DNA of 64,000 nucleotides from Bradyrhizobium sp. 1(2017) (GCF_011602485.2 NZ_CP050022.2:4608001-4672000); one strand, 5' to 3'; positions 9,115-18,664 are shown, counted from the stretch's first letter. A program made the numbers and translations. The notes: generated by a model not told the origin, from the sequence alone.

Positions 9115-9975
9115 GTGAAAGTCGTAACGCGGCGAGATGTCACTGGCGAATTGCGCACCTGCAGCAAACAGGTGGGCCCCGCAGCGGCCGCAAACTATGC
9201 CGGACATCTTCAGACCGTCGCGCGGCCGGTCGCCGCGATGACCGCAACCTATCCGAACGACAGCACCAGCACGCGGCACGCGCATCGGCGCGACCAGTTC
9301 ATCCTGCAGATCACCGGCGTAACCGCCATGATGACCGAGCGCGGCCATTTCGTGGTGCCGCCCGGGCATGGCCTGTGGATTCCGGCCGGCGTCGTGCACC
9401 AGTCACGCGCTTGGGGCGAGGTCGAAGCGCAGTCGATTTATGTCACGCCAAATCGCCAGCGCGAGGCGCCGGACGTGTGCCGGCTGATCCGCGCCTCATC
9501 GCTGGTCGAAGCGCTGATGGACGAGGCTGTGTGCATGCCGCAGACCTACGACCAGAATGGACGCGACGGCAAGCTCGTCGAACTGCTGCTAGCCGAGATC
9601 GCGCGCATGCCGGAGGTGTCGCTGCACGTGCAGGTCCCGCCGGATCCTCGGCTTGCGGCAATCTGCAAGGCGGTGCTCGGCGATCCCTCCTCGGACCTCA
9701 CGCTCGACGATTGGGCCGACAAATGCAGCCTCAGCCGACGAACGCTGACGCGGCTATTCCGCCGCGAGACCGGCCATAGCTTTTCGGTGTGGCGACAGCG
9801 GGTGCGGCTTTTGGAGGCCTTGGCGCGCCTGGGCGCGGGTGAACCCGTTACATGCGTCGCGCTGGATGTGGGCTACGACAGCCCGAGCGCTTTCGCCGCC
9901 ATGTTCAAGCGCGAGCTCGGCGCAGCACCGCGACATTATCTGCGTTGGACAGATCAGGAAGTCGTGTTGCGCTAG
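9115..9975 (+). CDS. AraC-family transcriptional regulator
   Basis: A 286-residue regulator. The N-terminal part is a cupin-like sensing domain (HAHRRDQFILQITG, then FVVPPGHGLWIPAGVVHQSR). The C-terminal third is a double helix-turn-helix: LDDWADKCSLSRRTLTRLFR, then CVALDVGYDSPSAFAAMFKR. I used the GTG at 9115 because the cupin strand before the first internal ATG belongs to the family fold. The ribosome-binding site is weak, so the start is uncertain. It is transcribed divergently from the ABC-importer operon and is the likely local regulator of it. That is inference from position only. Confidence 0.88.
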   Translation: MKVVTRRDVTGELRTCSKQVGPAAAANYAGHLQTVARPVAAMTATYPNDSTSTRHAHRRDQFILQITGVTAMMTERGHFVVPPGHGLWIPAGVVHQSRAWGEVEAQSIYVTPNRQREAPDVCRLIRASSLVEALMDEAVCMPQTYDQNGRDGKLVELLLAEIARMPEVSLHVQVPPDPRLAAICKAVLGDPSSDLTLDDWADKCSLSRRTLTRLFRRETGHSFSVWRQRVRLLEALARLGAGEPVTCVALDVGYDSPSAFAAMFKRELGAAPRHYLRWTDQEVVLR

Positions 9976-9996
9976 GCCGACGCTTTACGGACGTCC

Positions 9997-10018
9997 GCGC
10001 GCCGAATTCCCGGCGCGC
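9997..10018. terminator. hairpin between convergent genes
   Basis: A perfect 8-bp stem (GCGCGCCG / CGGCGCGC) with a 6-base loop lies between the convergent AraC and binding-protein genes. There is no real U tract on either strand, so intrinsic termination is only possible, not clear. Confidence 0.35.
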
Positions 10019-10088
10019 GCTCTTCCGACCTGCATACGGCCGCTCCGGTCGCGACACCGGAGTGGACAACGACAGGTATACTTCTGTG

Positions 10089-11324
10089 CTACTTCTTTAC
10101 CAGGGAACACCGCGACCGGGACAAGGGCTGGAAAGCCTGATCGGCAGGGATGGTGGCGAGCAGCTTGTAGTAATCCCAGGGTGCCTTGGATTCTTCCGGC
10201 TTTTTCACCTCGAACAGATACATGTCATGGACCATGCGGCCGTCCTCACGGATCTTGCCGTTCTTGTAGAAGACGTCGTTGACCGGCAGCTCCCGCATCT
10301 TCTGCATGACATCTTCGGTCCGGTCGGTGCCTGCAGCCTGCACCGCCTTCAGATAGTGCAGGACCGATGAATAGGTGCCGGTCTGGAGCATGTTCGGCAT
10401 GGCGTTCAGCGTCGCGTAGAATCGCTTCGACCAGCTCCGCGTGTCGTCGTTCATGTCCCAATACGACGCCTCGGTGATCGTCAGTCCCTTGGCTTCCTTC
10501 AGCCCGAGACCGTGAACGTCGTTGATGAAGCCGGCGAGCGCCGCGAGCTTCTGGCCGCCTGAGGTCAGGCCGAACTCCGCCGCCTGCTTGATCGAATTGA
10601 TGGTGTCGCCGCCGGCATTGGCGAGCGCGACGACCTTCGCCTTGGAGCCCTGCGCCGTCAGGAGGACCGATGCGAAATCGGCGGTGCCGACCGGATGCTT
10701 CGTACTGCCGAGAACTTTTCCGCCGAGGGTCGTGACGACCTCGCCGGTGTCCTTCTCGAGCCCTTGCCCGAACGCATAGTCCGCCGTCACGAAGTACCAG
10801 CTGTCAAAACCCTGGCCGACCAGCGCCTTGCCCGTGCTGTTGGCGATCGCAAAGGTGTCGTAAGCCCAGTGCACCACATAGGGACCGCAAACCTCGTTGG
10901 TGATCCGCGTCGAGCCCGGCGAGCTCAGCGTGAGGATCTTCTTCTTTTCCTTGGCGATCTCGAGCACGGCAAGCGCGGGCGAGGAGGACGCAACGTCGAG
11001 AATGGCGTCGACCTTTTCGGTGTCGAACCATTTGCGCGCAGCGCTCGCGGCGATGTCGGGCTTGTTCTGGTGATCCGCCGATACGAGCTCGATCGGCATG
11101 CCGAGCACCTTGCCGCCGAACTCGTCGATCGCCATCTGCGCGGCCGCGACCGCGCCCTTTCCCGTGATGTCGGCATAGACGCCCGACATGTCCTCGATCA
11201 CACCGATGCGGACCACGCCGTCCGACACCTTTTCGGTTTGTGCGGCGGCGGGAGCCGCGCAAAGCAACAAGCCGGCGGCAGCAGTGCTCGCCATATAACG
11301 CAGACCAGATTGGGATCGTCTCAT
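10089..11324 (-). CDS. branched-chain-amino-acid-type ABC substrate-binding protein (orphan)
   Basis: A 411-residue periplasmic binding protein of the LivJ/HAAT family (type I fold). The start is the ATG of MRRSQSGLRYMASTAAAG, a clear signal peptide ending near AAPAAAQ. The mature protein has VRIGVIEDMSGVYADITGKG, the conserved ligand-binding N-terminal lobe, and the LSSPGSTRITNEVCG segment. No LivHMGF permease or ATPase gene is adjacent, so it must borrow a transporter or act as a sensor component. It lies 64 bases downstream of an enoyl-CoA hydratase gene on the same strand, so it may belong to the HMG-CoA reductase/CoA-transferase set. The ligand is unknown. Such proteins also bind aromatic and carboxylic acids. 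Confidence 0.9.
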   Translation of the reverse strand: MRRSQSGLRYMASTAAAGLLLCAAPAAAQTEKVSDGVVRIGVIEDMSGVYADITGKGAVAAAQMAIDEFGGKVLGMPIELVSADHQNKPDIAASAARKWFDTEKVDAILDVASSSPALAVLEIAKEKKKILTLSSPGSTRITNEVCGPYVVHWAYDTFAIANSTGKALVGQGFDSWYFVTADYAFGQGLEKDTGEVVTTLGGKVLGSTKHPVGTADFASVLLTAQGSKAKVVALANAGGDTINSIKQAAEFGLTSGGQKLAALAGFINDVHGLGLKEAKGLTITEASYWDMNDDTRSWSKRFYATLNAMPNMLQTGTYSSVLHYLKAVQAAGTDRTEDVMQKMRELPVNDVFYKNGKIREDGRMVHDMYLFEVKKPEESKAPWDYYKLLATIPADQAFQPLSRSRCSLVKK

Positions 11325-11388
11325 AGCCCTACCCCCTTTTGAAATGAAGTCTTCTTGTCGTTGCGCGCGGCCAGCGAGGGCCGCGACG

Positions 11389-12147
11389 TCACTTTCCGCT
11401 CGATCTCTTCGCGAATGCGGCAAGACCCCGCTTGGCGTCCTCGCTGGTGAAGGTGCGCTGGCCGAGCCCGGCTTCGATCCGGAACGCCTCGGTCAGCGGC
11501 AGATCCTGCAGCGTGAGCGCGGCTTCCTTGATGGTCTGGATCGCGACCGGGCTCAGCGCCGCGATCTTTGCGGCGAACTCGTGCGCCAGCGGCTCGACCT
11601 TCTCAGGCTCGACGACGTGGTTGACGACGCCCTTCGCCCGCATGTCCTCGGCCGAGAAGCGCTGCGCCGTCAGCATGATCTCCATGGCATGGGCATAGCC
11701 GATCTGCCGGACCAGGCGCACCAGCGTACCGCCGGCCGGCACGAAGCCGTGCTTCGGCTCGGGTAGCTGGAACACGGCATCGTGCGCGGCGATGCGAATG
11801 TCCGTCGCCAGCATGATCTCGAAGCCGCCGCCCATGCACATGCCGCGGACGGCGCTGACGACCGGCTTGAAGAAGCCCGGAAACTTGATGTGTGCCGGAT
11901 CCCACTCGGAGATGTCGAACCTGTCGGACGCCAGCGCCGGAATGGACTCCGTGAGATCGGCGCCGACGCAGAACGCGCGGTCCCCCGCGCCGGTCAGCAC
12001 GACCGCGCGAATTCCGTCGTCGTCCTTGATCTCGAAGAAGACGCGGCCGAGATCGTCATACATGGCGAGGGTCAGCGCGTTCAGCTTGTCCGGCCGGTTG
12101 ATGCGGACCGTGGCGATGTGGCCGTCCCTGGTGAAATCGATCGACAT
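11389..12147 (-). CDS. enoyl-CoA hydratase/isomerase
   Basis: A 252-residue crotonase-fold protein. The oxyanion-hole segment (AFCVGADL) is present. Both glutamates used by true hydratases can be assigned: one in GMCMGGGFEIMLATD, one in FQLPEPKHGF. It is therefore likely an active hydratase acting on an acyl-CoA. Its ATG shares one base with the TGA of the CoA-transferase gene (TGATG), so the two are translationally coupled. Given the HMG-CoA reductase upstream, 3-methylglutaconyl-CoA or a related branched acyl-CoA is a reasonable but unproven substrate. Confidence 0.9.
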   Translation of the reverse strand: MSIDFTRDGHIATVRINRPDKLNALTLAMYDDLGRVFFEIKDDDGIRAVVLTGAGDRAFCVGADLTESIPALASDRFDISEWDPAHIKFPGFFKPVVSAVRGMCMGGGFEIMLATDIRIAAHDAVFQLPEPKHGFVPAGGTLVRLVRQIGYAHAMEIMLTAQRFSAEDMRAKGVVNHVVEPEKVEPLAHEFAAKIAALSPVAIQTIKEAALTLQDLPLTEAFRIEAGLGQRTFTSEDAKRGLAAFAKRSSGK

Positions 12148-13379
12148 CAGATCGCTCCCGAGGCCTTGAGACGCGCCAGCTCGTCCGGCGTCACGTCCGC
12201 GAAGCGCGCGAGAACATCCGCGTTGTGCTCACCGGGCAGCGGCGCCTTCTCGAACGACGTCACTTCCGCAGCCGACAGCTTGATTGGCTGGCCAAACATC
12301 CCGATCAGCTTGCCGGCGACGGGAACGTTGACGATCATGTTGCGCGCGGCGATATGGGGATCCTCGACCACTTCGGCGATGGTCTTGATCGCGCTGAGCG
12401 GGATCTTGTCGCCCGCCATCTCCTCGAGCTCGGTCTTGGTGTAGCGGCTGAACCAGCGCTCCAGCAGCGGGTTCACCTTGGTCTCGGCGACGACGCGATC
12501 GAACCGCTTCTCCATCGTGTCGATCTCAGGGTCCTTGGCGCGCTCGGGCTCACCGAACAGCGCGCAGGTAATCGCCCAGAACTTGTCGGTGTAGCCGCCG
12601 AAGAAGACGTAGCCATCCTTGCAGGGAAACTGCCCGTAGGGCCGCACGAACGGATGGTCGTTACCGAGCGGCGAGGCAACGTCCTTCTCGGCGGTGTAGC
12701 GAACCACCGCGTTCTCGGTGAGGGTCAGCACGGAATCCTGCTGCGAGACGTCGACCACCTGGCCAACGCCTGACGTCTCGGCCTGGCGCAGGGCCGCCAG
12801 CGTTCCGATGGCGGCATAGAGCGAGGCGGCGAGATCGCCAATGATGGTGCCGACGCGGACCGGCGGCATCTCGGCATAGCCGTTCATCGACCACAGTCCG
12901 CCTGCCGCCTGCCCGGTATTGTCGTAGGCCGGCTTGGACGAGTTGGGCCCGGTGCGACCGAAGCCGCTGATGGCGGTGTAAATGAGTTTTGGATTCTCCG
13001 CGCGCAGCACCTCGTAGCCGAGGCCGAGCTTGTCCATGGTGCCGGGGCGGAAATTCTCGACGAGGATGTCGGCCTTGCGGACCAGCTTCTTCAGCAGCGC
13101 CTTGCCGTCCTCGGATTTGAGGTTGAGTGTGATGCCTTGCTTGTTGCGGTTGAACTGCGTGAAAAAGGCGCTGAGCTGCTCGTCGCCGACGAAGGGCGGG
13201 AAGGTCCTGGCGTAGTCGGGATCCCCGGGATGCTCGACCTTGATCACGGTGGCGCCGAGATCGGCCAGCAGCATCGAGCAGAACGGACCTGCAACGACGC
13301 GCGTGATGTCGAGAACCACCACGTTCCTGAGAGCGCCGCTGCGCACGGCCATTCCGCCCGCGCTTTGTTCTTTGTTCAC
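12147..13379 (-). CDS. CaiB/BaiF (family III) CoA-transferase
   Basis: A family III CoA-transferase of 410 residues. I chose a GTG start at 13379 because it follows GGGAGG at good spacing. An ATG nine codons further in is possible. Family marks are VLDITRVVAGPFCSMLLADLG, VIKVEHPGDPD, ILVENFRPGTMDKLG and the segment VVDVSQQDSVLTL, where the Asp (about residue 215) is the likely acyl-accepting residue. Such enzymes move CoA between dicarboxylates or carnitine-like acids. Human SUGCT, of the same family, uses hydroxymethylglutarate and glutarate, which makes HMG a candidate substrate here because the next gene upstream is HMG-CoA reductase. That link is inference. Confidence 0.9.
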   Translation of the reverse strand: MNKEQSAGGMAVRSGALRNVVVLDITRVVAGPFCSMLLADLGATVIKVEHPGDPDYARTFPPFVGDEQLSAFFTQFNRNKQGITLNLKSEDGKALLKKLVRKADILVENFRPGTMDKLGLGYEVLRAENPKLIYTAISGFGRTGPNSSKPAYDNTGQAAGGLWSMNGYAEMPPVRVGTIIGDLAASLYAAIGTLAALRQAETSGVGQVVDVSQQDSVLTLTENAVVRYTAEKDVASPLGNDHPFVRPYGQFPCKDGYVFFGGYTDKFWAITCALFGEPERAKDPEIDTMEKRFDRVVAETKVNPLLERWFSRYTKTELEEMAGDKIPLSAIKTIAEVVEDPHIAARNMIVNVPVAGKLIGMFGQPIKLSAAEVTSFEKAPLPGEHNADVLARFADVTPDELARLKASGAI

Positions 13380-13516
13380 ATCATCCTCCCATCCCCCGCG
13401 GACGCCCACCGGCATGGCACGCGATTCAGCTTACGGGGTGTGAGCACCGAAGATACATTTTCGAACCCGCACGTCGAGGCGGCGAAATGCCTGCACGTCA
13501 TGCAGTCGTCGACGCC

Positions 13517-14827
13517 TCACGAACGCAGCTTCTCCAAAACCTCCTTGGCGCGGTCGACGCGCACATCGTGATCGGCAGCGAGCGCGGCAGCAACCTTCTC
13601 GATCTCGTCGCCGGCCGCCCCTGCGACGATCGCGATGTTCCGAGCATGGAGAGCCATGTGCCCCTTCTGAATGCCTTCGGTCGCGAGGGCTCGGAGCGCT
13701 CCCATGTTCTGCGCGAGCCCGACGGCCACGGTGACCTCGGCCAGCTCCTGCGCGCTCTGCACGTTCAAGATCTTCAGCGCGGCACGCGCCGCGGGATGTG
13801 TCTTGGTGGCGCCGCCGACGAGGCCGAGCGCCATCGGCATTTCAAGCGTGCCGACGAGATTGCCGTTTCCGTCGAGCTCCCAATTGGAGAGCGAGGTATA
13901 GCGGCCGGACCTGGACGCCCAGACATGGGCGCCCGCCTCGATCGCGCGCCAGTCATTACCGGTCGCGACAACGACGGGGTCGACCCCGTTCATGATGCCC
14001 TTGTTGTGGGTCGCGGCGCGATAGGGATCGACGATCGCAAAGGCGCAGGCCTCGACGATACCGCGCGCAACGCGCTCGCCGCTGTATTGCTCGGTGCTGA
14101 GCGCGTCCGGCGTCACCGACACCATGGCGCGGGCAATACGCAGATCCGCGTAGTTCGAGAGAATGCGCAGGCGCACGGTGCCGCCGGTGATCCGCTCGAC
14201 GATCGGCGCGACTGTCTCCGCCATCGTGTTGACGGTGTTGGCGCCCATCGCGTCGCGCACGTCGACGATGAGATGCACGGCCAGCATCGGGCCAACCGGC
14301 GTCTCCTCGAAAATGTGGACCTCGATGTCGCGGCAACCGCCGCCGAGCGAGATCAGCACCTTGTCCTTCGCGTTGGCGGCCTCGATGATCCCCGAACGCT
14401 CCTTCAACACCCGCGCACGGGCGCCGTGAACGTCGGTGACACCCAGCACCTGCACCTGCGCCCGCATGATCGGTCCGGTGCTGGAGGTGTGGAAGCCGCC
14501 GCATTTGCGGACGATGCGCGCCATGTATGACGCGGCGGCGACGACCGAGGGCTCCTCGATCGCCATCGGAACCAGATAGTCGCGGCCGTTCACGGTGAAA
14601 TTGGTGGCGATGCCGACGGGCAATTCGAACGTGCCGATCACGTTCTCGATCATGCCATTGGCGAGTTCGGCCGGCAGTGTGCCTGCACCGAAAGCCTTGC
14701 GCTCGACCTCGCCGAGCGCCGCAGCTTCAGCCACACGCCCCATGCGCTGCGCAGGCGAGAGGTTGCGCAGGTTCTCCAAACGCGAGTTGATGTTCCGGGG
14801 TTGATTGCCCGCCTCGGGTCCGGCCAT
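13517..14827 (-). CDS. mvaA: hydroxymethylglutaryl-CoA reductase, class II (degradative type)
   Basis: A 436-residue class II HMG-CoA reductase. The start ATG at 14827 follows GTGGGAGG. The four catalytic residues line up with the spacing of the Pseudomonas mevalonii enzyme: Glu92 (EEPS), Lys276 (HNKGIMNG), Asp292 (ATGND) and His390 (GHMALHARN). The nucleotide-binding motif DAMGANTVN lies at 192-200. Class II enzymes often run in the oxidative direction with NAD+, turning mevalonate into HMG-CoA. No other mevalonate-pathway gene (kinases, decarboxylase, HMG-CoA synthase) is in the window, which agrees with a catabolic role. It heads the leftward set with CoA-transferase and hydratase, and a MocR-type regulator gene is divergent. 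No HMG-CoA lyase gene is seen nearby. Confidence 0.92.
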   Translation of the reverse strand: MAGPEAGNQPRNINSRLENLRNLSPAQRMGRVAEAAALGEVERKAFGAGTLPAELANGMIENVIGTFELPVGIATNFTVNGRDYLVPMAIEEPSVVAAASYMARIVRKCGGFHTSSTGPIMRAQVQVLGVTDVHGARARVLKERSGIIEAANAKDKVLISLGGGCRDIEVHIFEETPVGPMLAVHLIVDVRDAMGANTVNTMAETVAPIVERITGGTVRLRILSNYADLRIARAMVSVTPDALSTEQYSGERVARGIVEACAFAIVDPYRAATHNKGIMNGVDPVVVATGNDWRAIEAGAHVWASRSGRYTSLSNWELDGNGNLVGTLEMPMALGLVGGATKTHPAARAALKILNVQSAQELAEVTVAVGLAQNMGALRALATEGIQKGHMALHARNIAIVAGAAGDEIEKVAAALAADHDVRVDRAKEVLEKLRS

Positions 14828-14923
14828 TGCCGCGCCTCCCACAAAGAATTTCTCGGTTGGCGCGAGGTTAGGCAGCATGACACTGCGGTCAAAAGGGACA
14901 ATTCGAAAATAGTGTCCGCAACT

Positions 14924-15094
14924 GTACCCACGCTTAATGGAAAGACTGCGCGGCCGGCCGCCCAACAATCCGTCTGGTCTGGCAGGTCCGTCGAAGCGCT
15001 TACGGCGGTCAACCGGCCATTGGACGGCCGAACGACATCTGATTACTGTCGCGCCTGGGTACACCTCCGAATGACTGTCTTACACCGTACCCAC
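14924..15094. promoter_or_regulatory. candidate MocR operators: repeated GTACCCAC motif
   Basis: The divergent gap between the HMG-CoA reductase gene and the MocR gene holds GTACCCAC twice in direct orientation (14924-14931 and 15087-15094). A GGGTAC half-site in inverted orientation lies at 15057-15062. The last copy touches the ribosome-binding site chosen for the regulator (GGAGG, 15096-15100). This is what an autoregulating MocR/GntR operator would look like, but binding is inferred. Confidence 0.45.
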
Positions 15095-15106
15095 CGGAGG
15101 CACTGT

Positions 15107-16504
15107 GTGGCGTTAGCGCCTGTTCAACGTGATCGTGGAGCGACACTCGCCGGCTCGCTCGCCAACCGACTGCGCACGCAAATCCTGTCCGGCGCTATGC
15201 CTGACGGCAGCCGCCTACCCTCGATCAGAAAGGCCGCGGCAGAGTTCGGCGTTTCCAAGAACACCGTGGTCGAGGCCTATGACCGGCTGGTTCTCGACCA
15301 TCTCATCGCTGCCAAAGCTGGCTCCGGCTTCGTCATCACCTATCGTGGCGACGACAGCGGCAGGCCGAGACATGTTTCGGAGGCCGTCGACATCGCCTCG
15401 CTGCTGAGCGCCCAGCTTTCACAAAATTTCGAGATCCGCGTCGGCGATGGACGGCCGCCAGCGTCGTGGACCGAGCACTCGGAGATCAAGCGTTACCTCA
15501 GCAGCAATGGCCGGATGCTGCCGCCCGATGCCGACGCCTACGGGTCCGCGCTGGGTTTCCTTCCGCTCAGGCAGCAGATCGCGTTACGCTTGCAAACCCA
15601 GCAGGTGGCAATCAAGGAAGACAATCTGCTGCTGACGTTCGGAGCGAACCATGCGCTCGATCTGGTGATTCGAGCTATGTTGTCACCGGGAGATACCGTT
15701 CTCGTCGACGAGCCCGGCTATTATCCGCTATTTGCAAAACTCACGCTGGCACAGGTGCGGATCGTGGGTGTCCGACGCATGCCAGACGGGCCTGATGTCG
15801 ACGACCTCGTGGCCAAGATCCAGACAGAGCGCCCAAAGCTGTTCTTCACGCAGTCGCTGGGCCACAATCCGACAGGCGGCTCGATCACTCTTCCCGTCGC
15901 GCACGCCGTGCTCAAGGTCGCGACGCATTTCAACCTTGTGATCGTCGAAGACGACCCGTTCGCCGATCTTCCGATGAGCGCCGCCAACAGGTTGGCGACG
16001 CTCGATCAGCTCAACAACGTCATATCGATCGGAACATTCTCGAAAACCTTGTCGGCCAGCCTGCGGTCCGGTTTCATTGCAGCTCGCGGCGACCGCATCG
16101 CGACACTCGCCGAGCTCAAGATGCTCACCACCGTCAACAGCTCCGGACATGTCGAGCGACTTCTCCATCGCCTGCTCGTGGATGGGCACTACGACAGACA
16201 TTTGAAGCGACTGTGGCAACGGACCGAAGCAGCGGCAACCCAGGTTCAGGCCGATCTTCTGAGCGGGGGTCACCGAATTTATTCCAACACCAAGGCTGGA
16301 TATTATGTCTATCTCCTGCTTCCGAAGGGCGTGGACGACATGGCTCTCGCGCGAGCTGGCGCGCAAGAAGGCATATTCATCGCGCCGGGCAGCTTGTTTT
16401 GCCTGGACAAGAACAGCCCGCTCGCAAGAGCTATCCGCATCAACGTTGCCCGAGCCAGCAACCCGAAGTTCTACGAGTTCCTGCTACGTCGACTGCATAT
16501 GTAG
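15107..16504 (+). CDS. MocR-type regulator: GntR winged helix plus PLP aminotransferase domain
   Basis: About 465 residues. The N-terminus carries a GntR helix-turn-helix (LRTQILSGAMPDGSRLPSIR, then FGVSKNTVVEAYDRL). The rest is a fold-type I aminotransferase domain with the cofactor lysine Lys313 in GTFSKTLS and the phosphate-binding FGANHALDLV region. I prefer the GTG at 15107 because GGAGG lies 6 bases upstream. The ATG at 15071 has no ribosome-binding site. MocR proteins sense amino compounds or PLP adducts and regulate a divergent operon, here the HMG-CoA reductase/CoA-transferase genes. It lies next to the tRNA-Asp remnant. Confidence 0.9.
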   Translation: MALAPVQRDRGATLAGSLANRLRTQILSGAMPDGSRLPSIRKAAAEFGVSKNTVVEAYDRLVLDHLIAAKAGSGFVITYRGDDSGRPRHVSEAVDIASLLSAQLSQNFEIRVGDGRPPASWTEHSEIKRYLSSNGRMLPPDADAYGSALGFLPLRQQIALRLQTQQVAIKEDNLLLTFGANHALDLVIRAMLSPGDTVLVDEPGYYPLFAKLTLAQVRIVGVRRMPDGPDVDDLVAKIQTERPKLFFTQSLGHNPTGGSITLPVAHAVLKVATHFNLVIVEDDPFADLPMSAANRLATLDQLNNVISIGTFSKTLSASLRSGFIAARGDRIATLAELKMLTTVNSSGHVERLLHRLLVDGHYDRHLKRLWQRTEAAATQVQADLLSGGHRIYSNTKAGYYVYLLLPKGVDDMALARAGAQEGIFIAPGSLFCLDKNSPLARAIRINVARASNPKFYEFLLRRLHM

Positions 16505-16937
<433 letters not shown>

Positions 16938-17267
16938 ATGGCGAAGAAGGATTCGGCCAAGAAGGATTCGGCGAAAAAGGCAGCCGCTCCCGCCACCATC
17001 ACGCTCAAGCACCTCGCCGCTGACATCGCGGAGAGCCAGGACCTGTCGAAAAAGCGCGCCGAGGCGGTTTTGACCGACATGGTCGAGCTGATCACCAAGC
17101 ACCTGAAGAAAGGCGACCGCGTCCGGATCGTCGGCCTCGGCATCCTCCAGGTTCGCAAGCGCGCCGCCCGCACCGGCCGCAATCCCGCGACCGGCGAGGC
17201 GATCCACATCAAGGCCAGCAAGAAGGTTGCGTTCCGCCCCGTCAAGGAACTCAAAGAGGCGATCTAG
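16938..17267 (+). CDS. hup: HU-family DNA-binding protein
   Basis: A 109-residue nucleoid protein. A Lys/Ala-rich N-terminal tail with a repeated KKDSAK unit precedes the classic HU/IHF fold. The dimer helices are TLKHLAADIAESQDLSKKRAEA (about residues 22-43), and the DNA-binding arm contains RTGRNPATGEAIHIKA. The C-terminus VAFRPVKELKEAI is typical of HU. The ATG at 16938 follows AGGAGG. HU bends and compacts DNA. The basic tail suggests extra non-specific DNA affinity. Confidence 0.93.
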   Translation: MAKKDSAKKDSAKKAAAPATITLKHLAADIAESQDLSKKRAEAVLTDMVELITKHLKKGDRVRIVGLGILQVRKRAARTGRNPATGEAIHIKASKKVAFRPVKELKEAI

Positions 17268-17371
17268 CAGTGACGTTTCGTTAAGCCTGATCCGCACCGT
17301 TGCGGCCCCATCACGGCCCGCTTTTCTGATATACCGCCTGCTTCCCCAAAGACCCGGCGGTTTGACCAGAA

Positions 17372-18622
17372 ATGTCCTCCCTCACCTTCTCGCACACCGT
17401 GACCGAACGCTTCCTGCGCTACGTCACGATCGACACCCAGTCCGATCCGGAATCCCCGAGCTCGCCTTCGACCGCGAAGCAGAAGGATCTCGGCCGCGTG
17501 CTCGCCGCCGAGCTGAAAGCCATGGGCGTCGAGGACGCCCATCTCGACGACTACGGCTACGTCTATGGCACCATCCCGGCCAACACCGACAAGAAGGTGC
17601 CGGTGATCTGCTTCTGCTCGCACATGGACACCTCGCCCGACGTCACCGGCAAGGGCGTGAAGCCGCAAGTTCTGAAGAACTATCGCGGCGGCGATATCAC
17701 CTTGCCCGGCGACGCCAGCCAGGTGATCCGCTTCAATGAGCACCCCGCGCTGAAGAACCAGATCGGCAACGACATCATCACCACCGACGGCACCACGCTG
17801 CTGGGGGCCGACAACAAGGCCGGCGTCGCCGAGATCATGGATGCCGCGCATTTCTTCATCAACAATCCCGATGTGAAGCACGGCACCATCAAGATCCTGT
17901 TCACGCCGGACGAAGAGATCGGCCGCGGCGTCGACAATGTGGACCTGAACAAGCTCGGCGCCGATTTCGGCTACACCATGGACGGCGAGAGCGCGGGCTG
18001 CGTCGAGGACGAGACCTTCTCCGCCGACGGGGCCACCATCACCATCAACGGCGTCAGCGCCCATCCCGGCTACGCCAAGGGCAAGATGGAGCACGCGATC
18101 AAGATCGCCGCCGCCATCGTCGAGCGTCTGCCGAAGGAAGGCTGCTCGCCGGAGACGACCTCGGGCAAGCAGGGCTTCCTGCACCCGGTCGGCATCGAAG
18201 GCGCTCTGGAACAGGCGACGCTCTCCTTCATCGTGCGCGACTTCACCGAGGAAGGGCTGAAGGACAAGGAGGTCCTGCTCGAGACCATCGTCAAGGATGT
18301 GATGAAGGACTATCCGCGCTCGACCTACAAGTTCGAGGTGCGCGAGCAGTATCGCAACATGAAGCAGGTGATCGACCGTCACCCGCATGTCCTCGAATAC
18401 GCCATCGAGGCGATCCGCCGCGCCGGCCTGCGGCCGATGCGCACCGCGATCCGCGGCGGCACCGACGGCTCGCGCCTGTCCTTCATGGGCCTGCCCTGCC
18501 CCAACATCTTCGCCGGCGAGCACGCGTTTCATTCCCGGCTCGAATGGGTCAGCCGGCAGGACATGGAAAAGGCCGTGCAGACCATCGTGCACCTTGCGAT
18601 GATCTGGGAAGAAAAGGCCTGA
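17372..18622 (+). CDS. pepT: peptidase T (tripeptide aminopeptidase)
   Basis: A 416-residue M20B metallopeptidase of the usual PepT length. Zinc-site signatures in order: CSHMDTSPDV, LLGADNKAGVAE, FTPDEEIGRG (catalytic Glu pair), TMDGES and, near the end, FAGEHAFHSRLEWV. The SAHPGYAKGKM segment is characteristic of PepT. It removes the N-terminal residue from tripeptides in the cytoplasm. It follows the HU gene by 104 bases on the same strand and ends at a hairpin shared with the convergent membrane-protein gene. Confidence 0.95.
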   Translation: MSSLTFSHTVTERFLRYVTIDTQSDPESPSSPSTAKQKDLGRVLAAELKAMGVEDAHLDDYGYVYGTIPANTDKKVPVICFCSHMDTSPDVTGKGVKPQVLKNYRGGDITLPGDASQVIRFNEHPALKNQIGNDIITTDGTTLLGADNKAGVAEIMDAAHFFINNPDVKHGTIKILFTPDEEIGRGVDNVDLNKLGADFGYTMDGESAGCVEDETFSADGATITINGVSAHPGYAKGKMEHAIKIAAAIVERLPKEGCSPETTSGKQGFLHPVGIEGALEQATLSFIVRDFTEEGLKDKEVLLETIVKDVMKDYPRSTYKFEVREQYRNMKQVIDRHPHVLEYAIEAIRRAGLRPMRTAIRGGTDGSRLSFMGLPCPNIFAGEHAFHSRLEWVSRQDMEKAVQTIVHLAMIWEEKA

Positions 18623-18642
18623 AGCTCTTGCAGAGACGAATT

Positions 18643-18662
18643 GGCCGGGCTTGCGCCCGGCC
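18643..18662. terminator. hairpin between convergent pepT and membrane-protein gene
   Basis: A perfect 8-bp GC stem (GGCCGGGC / GCCCGGCC) with a TTGC loop lies 20 bases after the pepT stop and directly before the end of the opposing gene. The U tract is poor on both sides. Confidence 0.5.
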
Positions 18663-18664
18663 AG

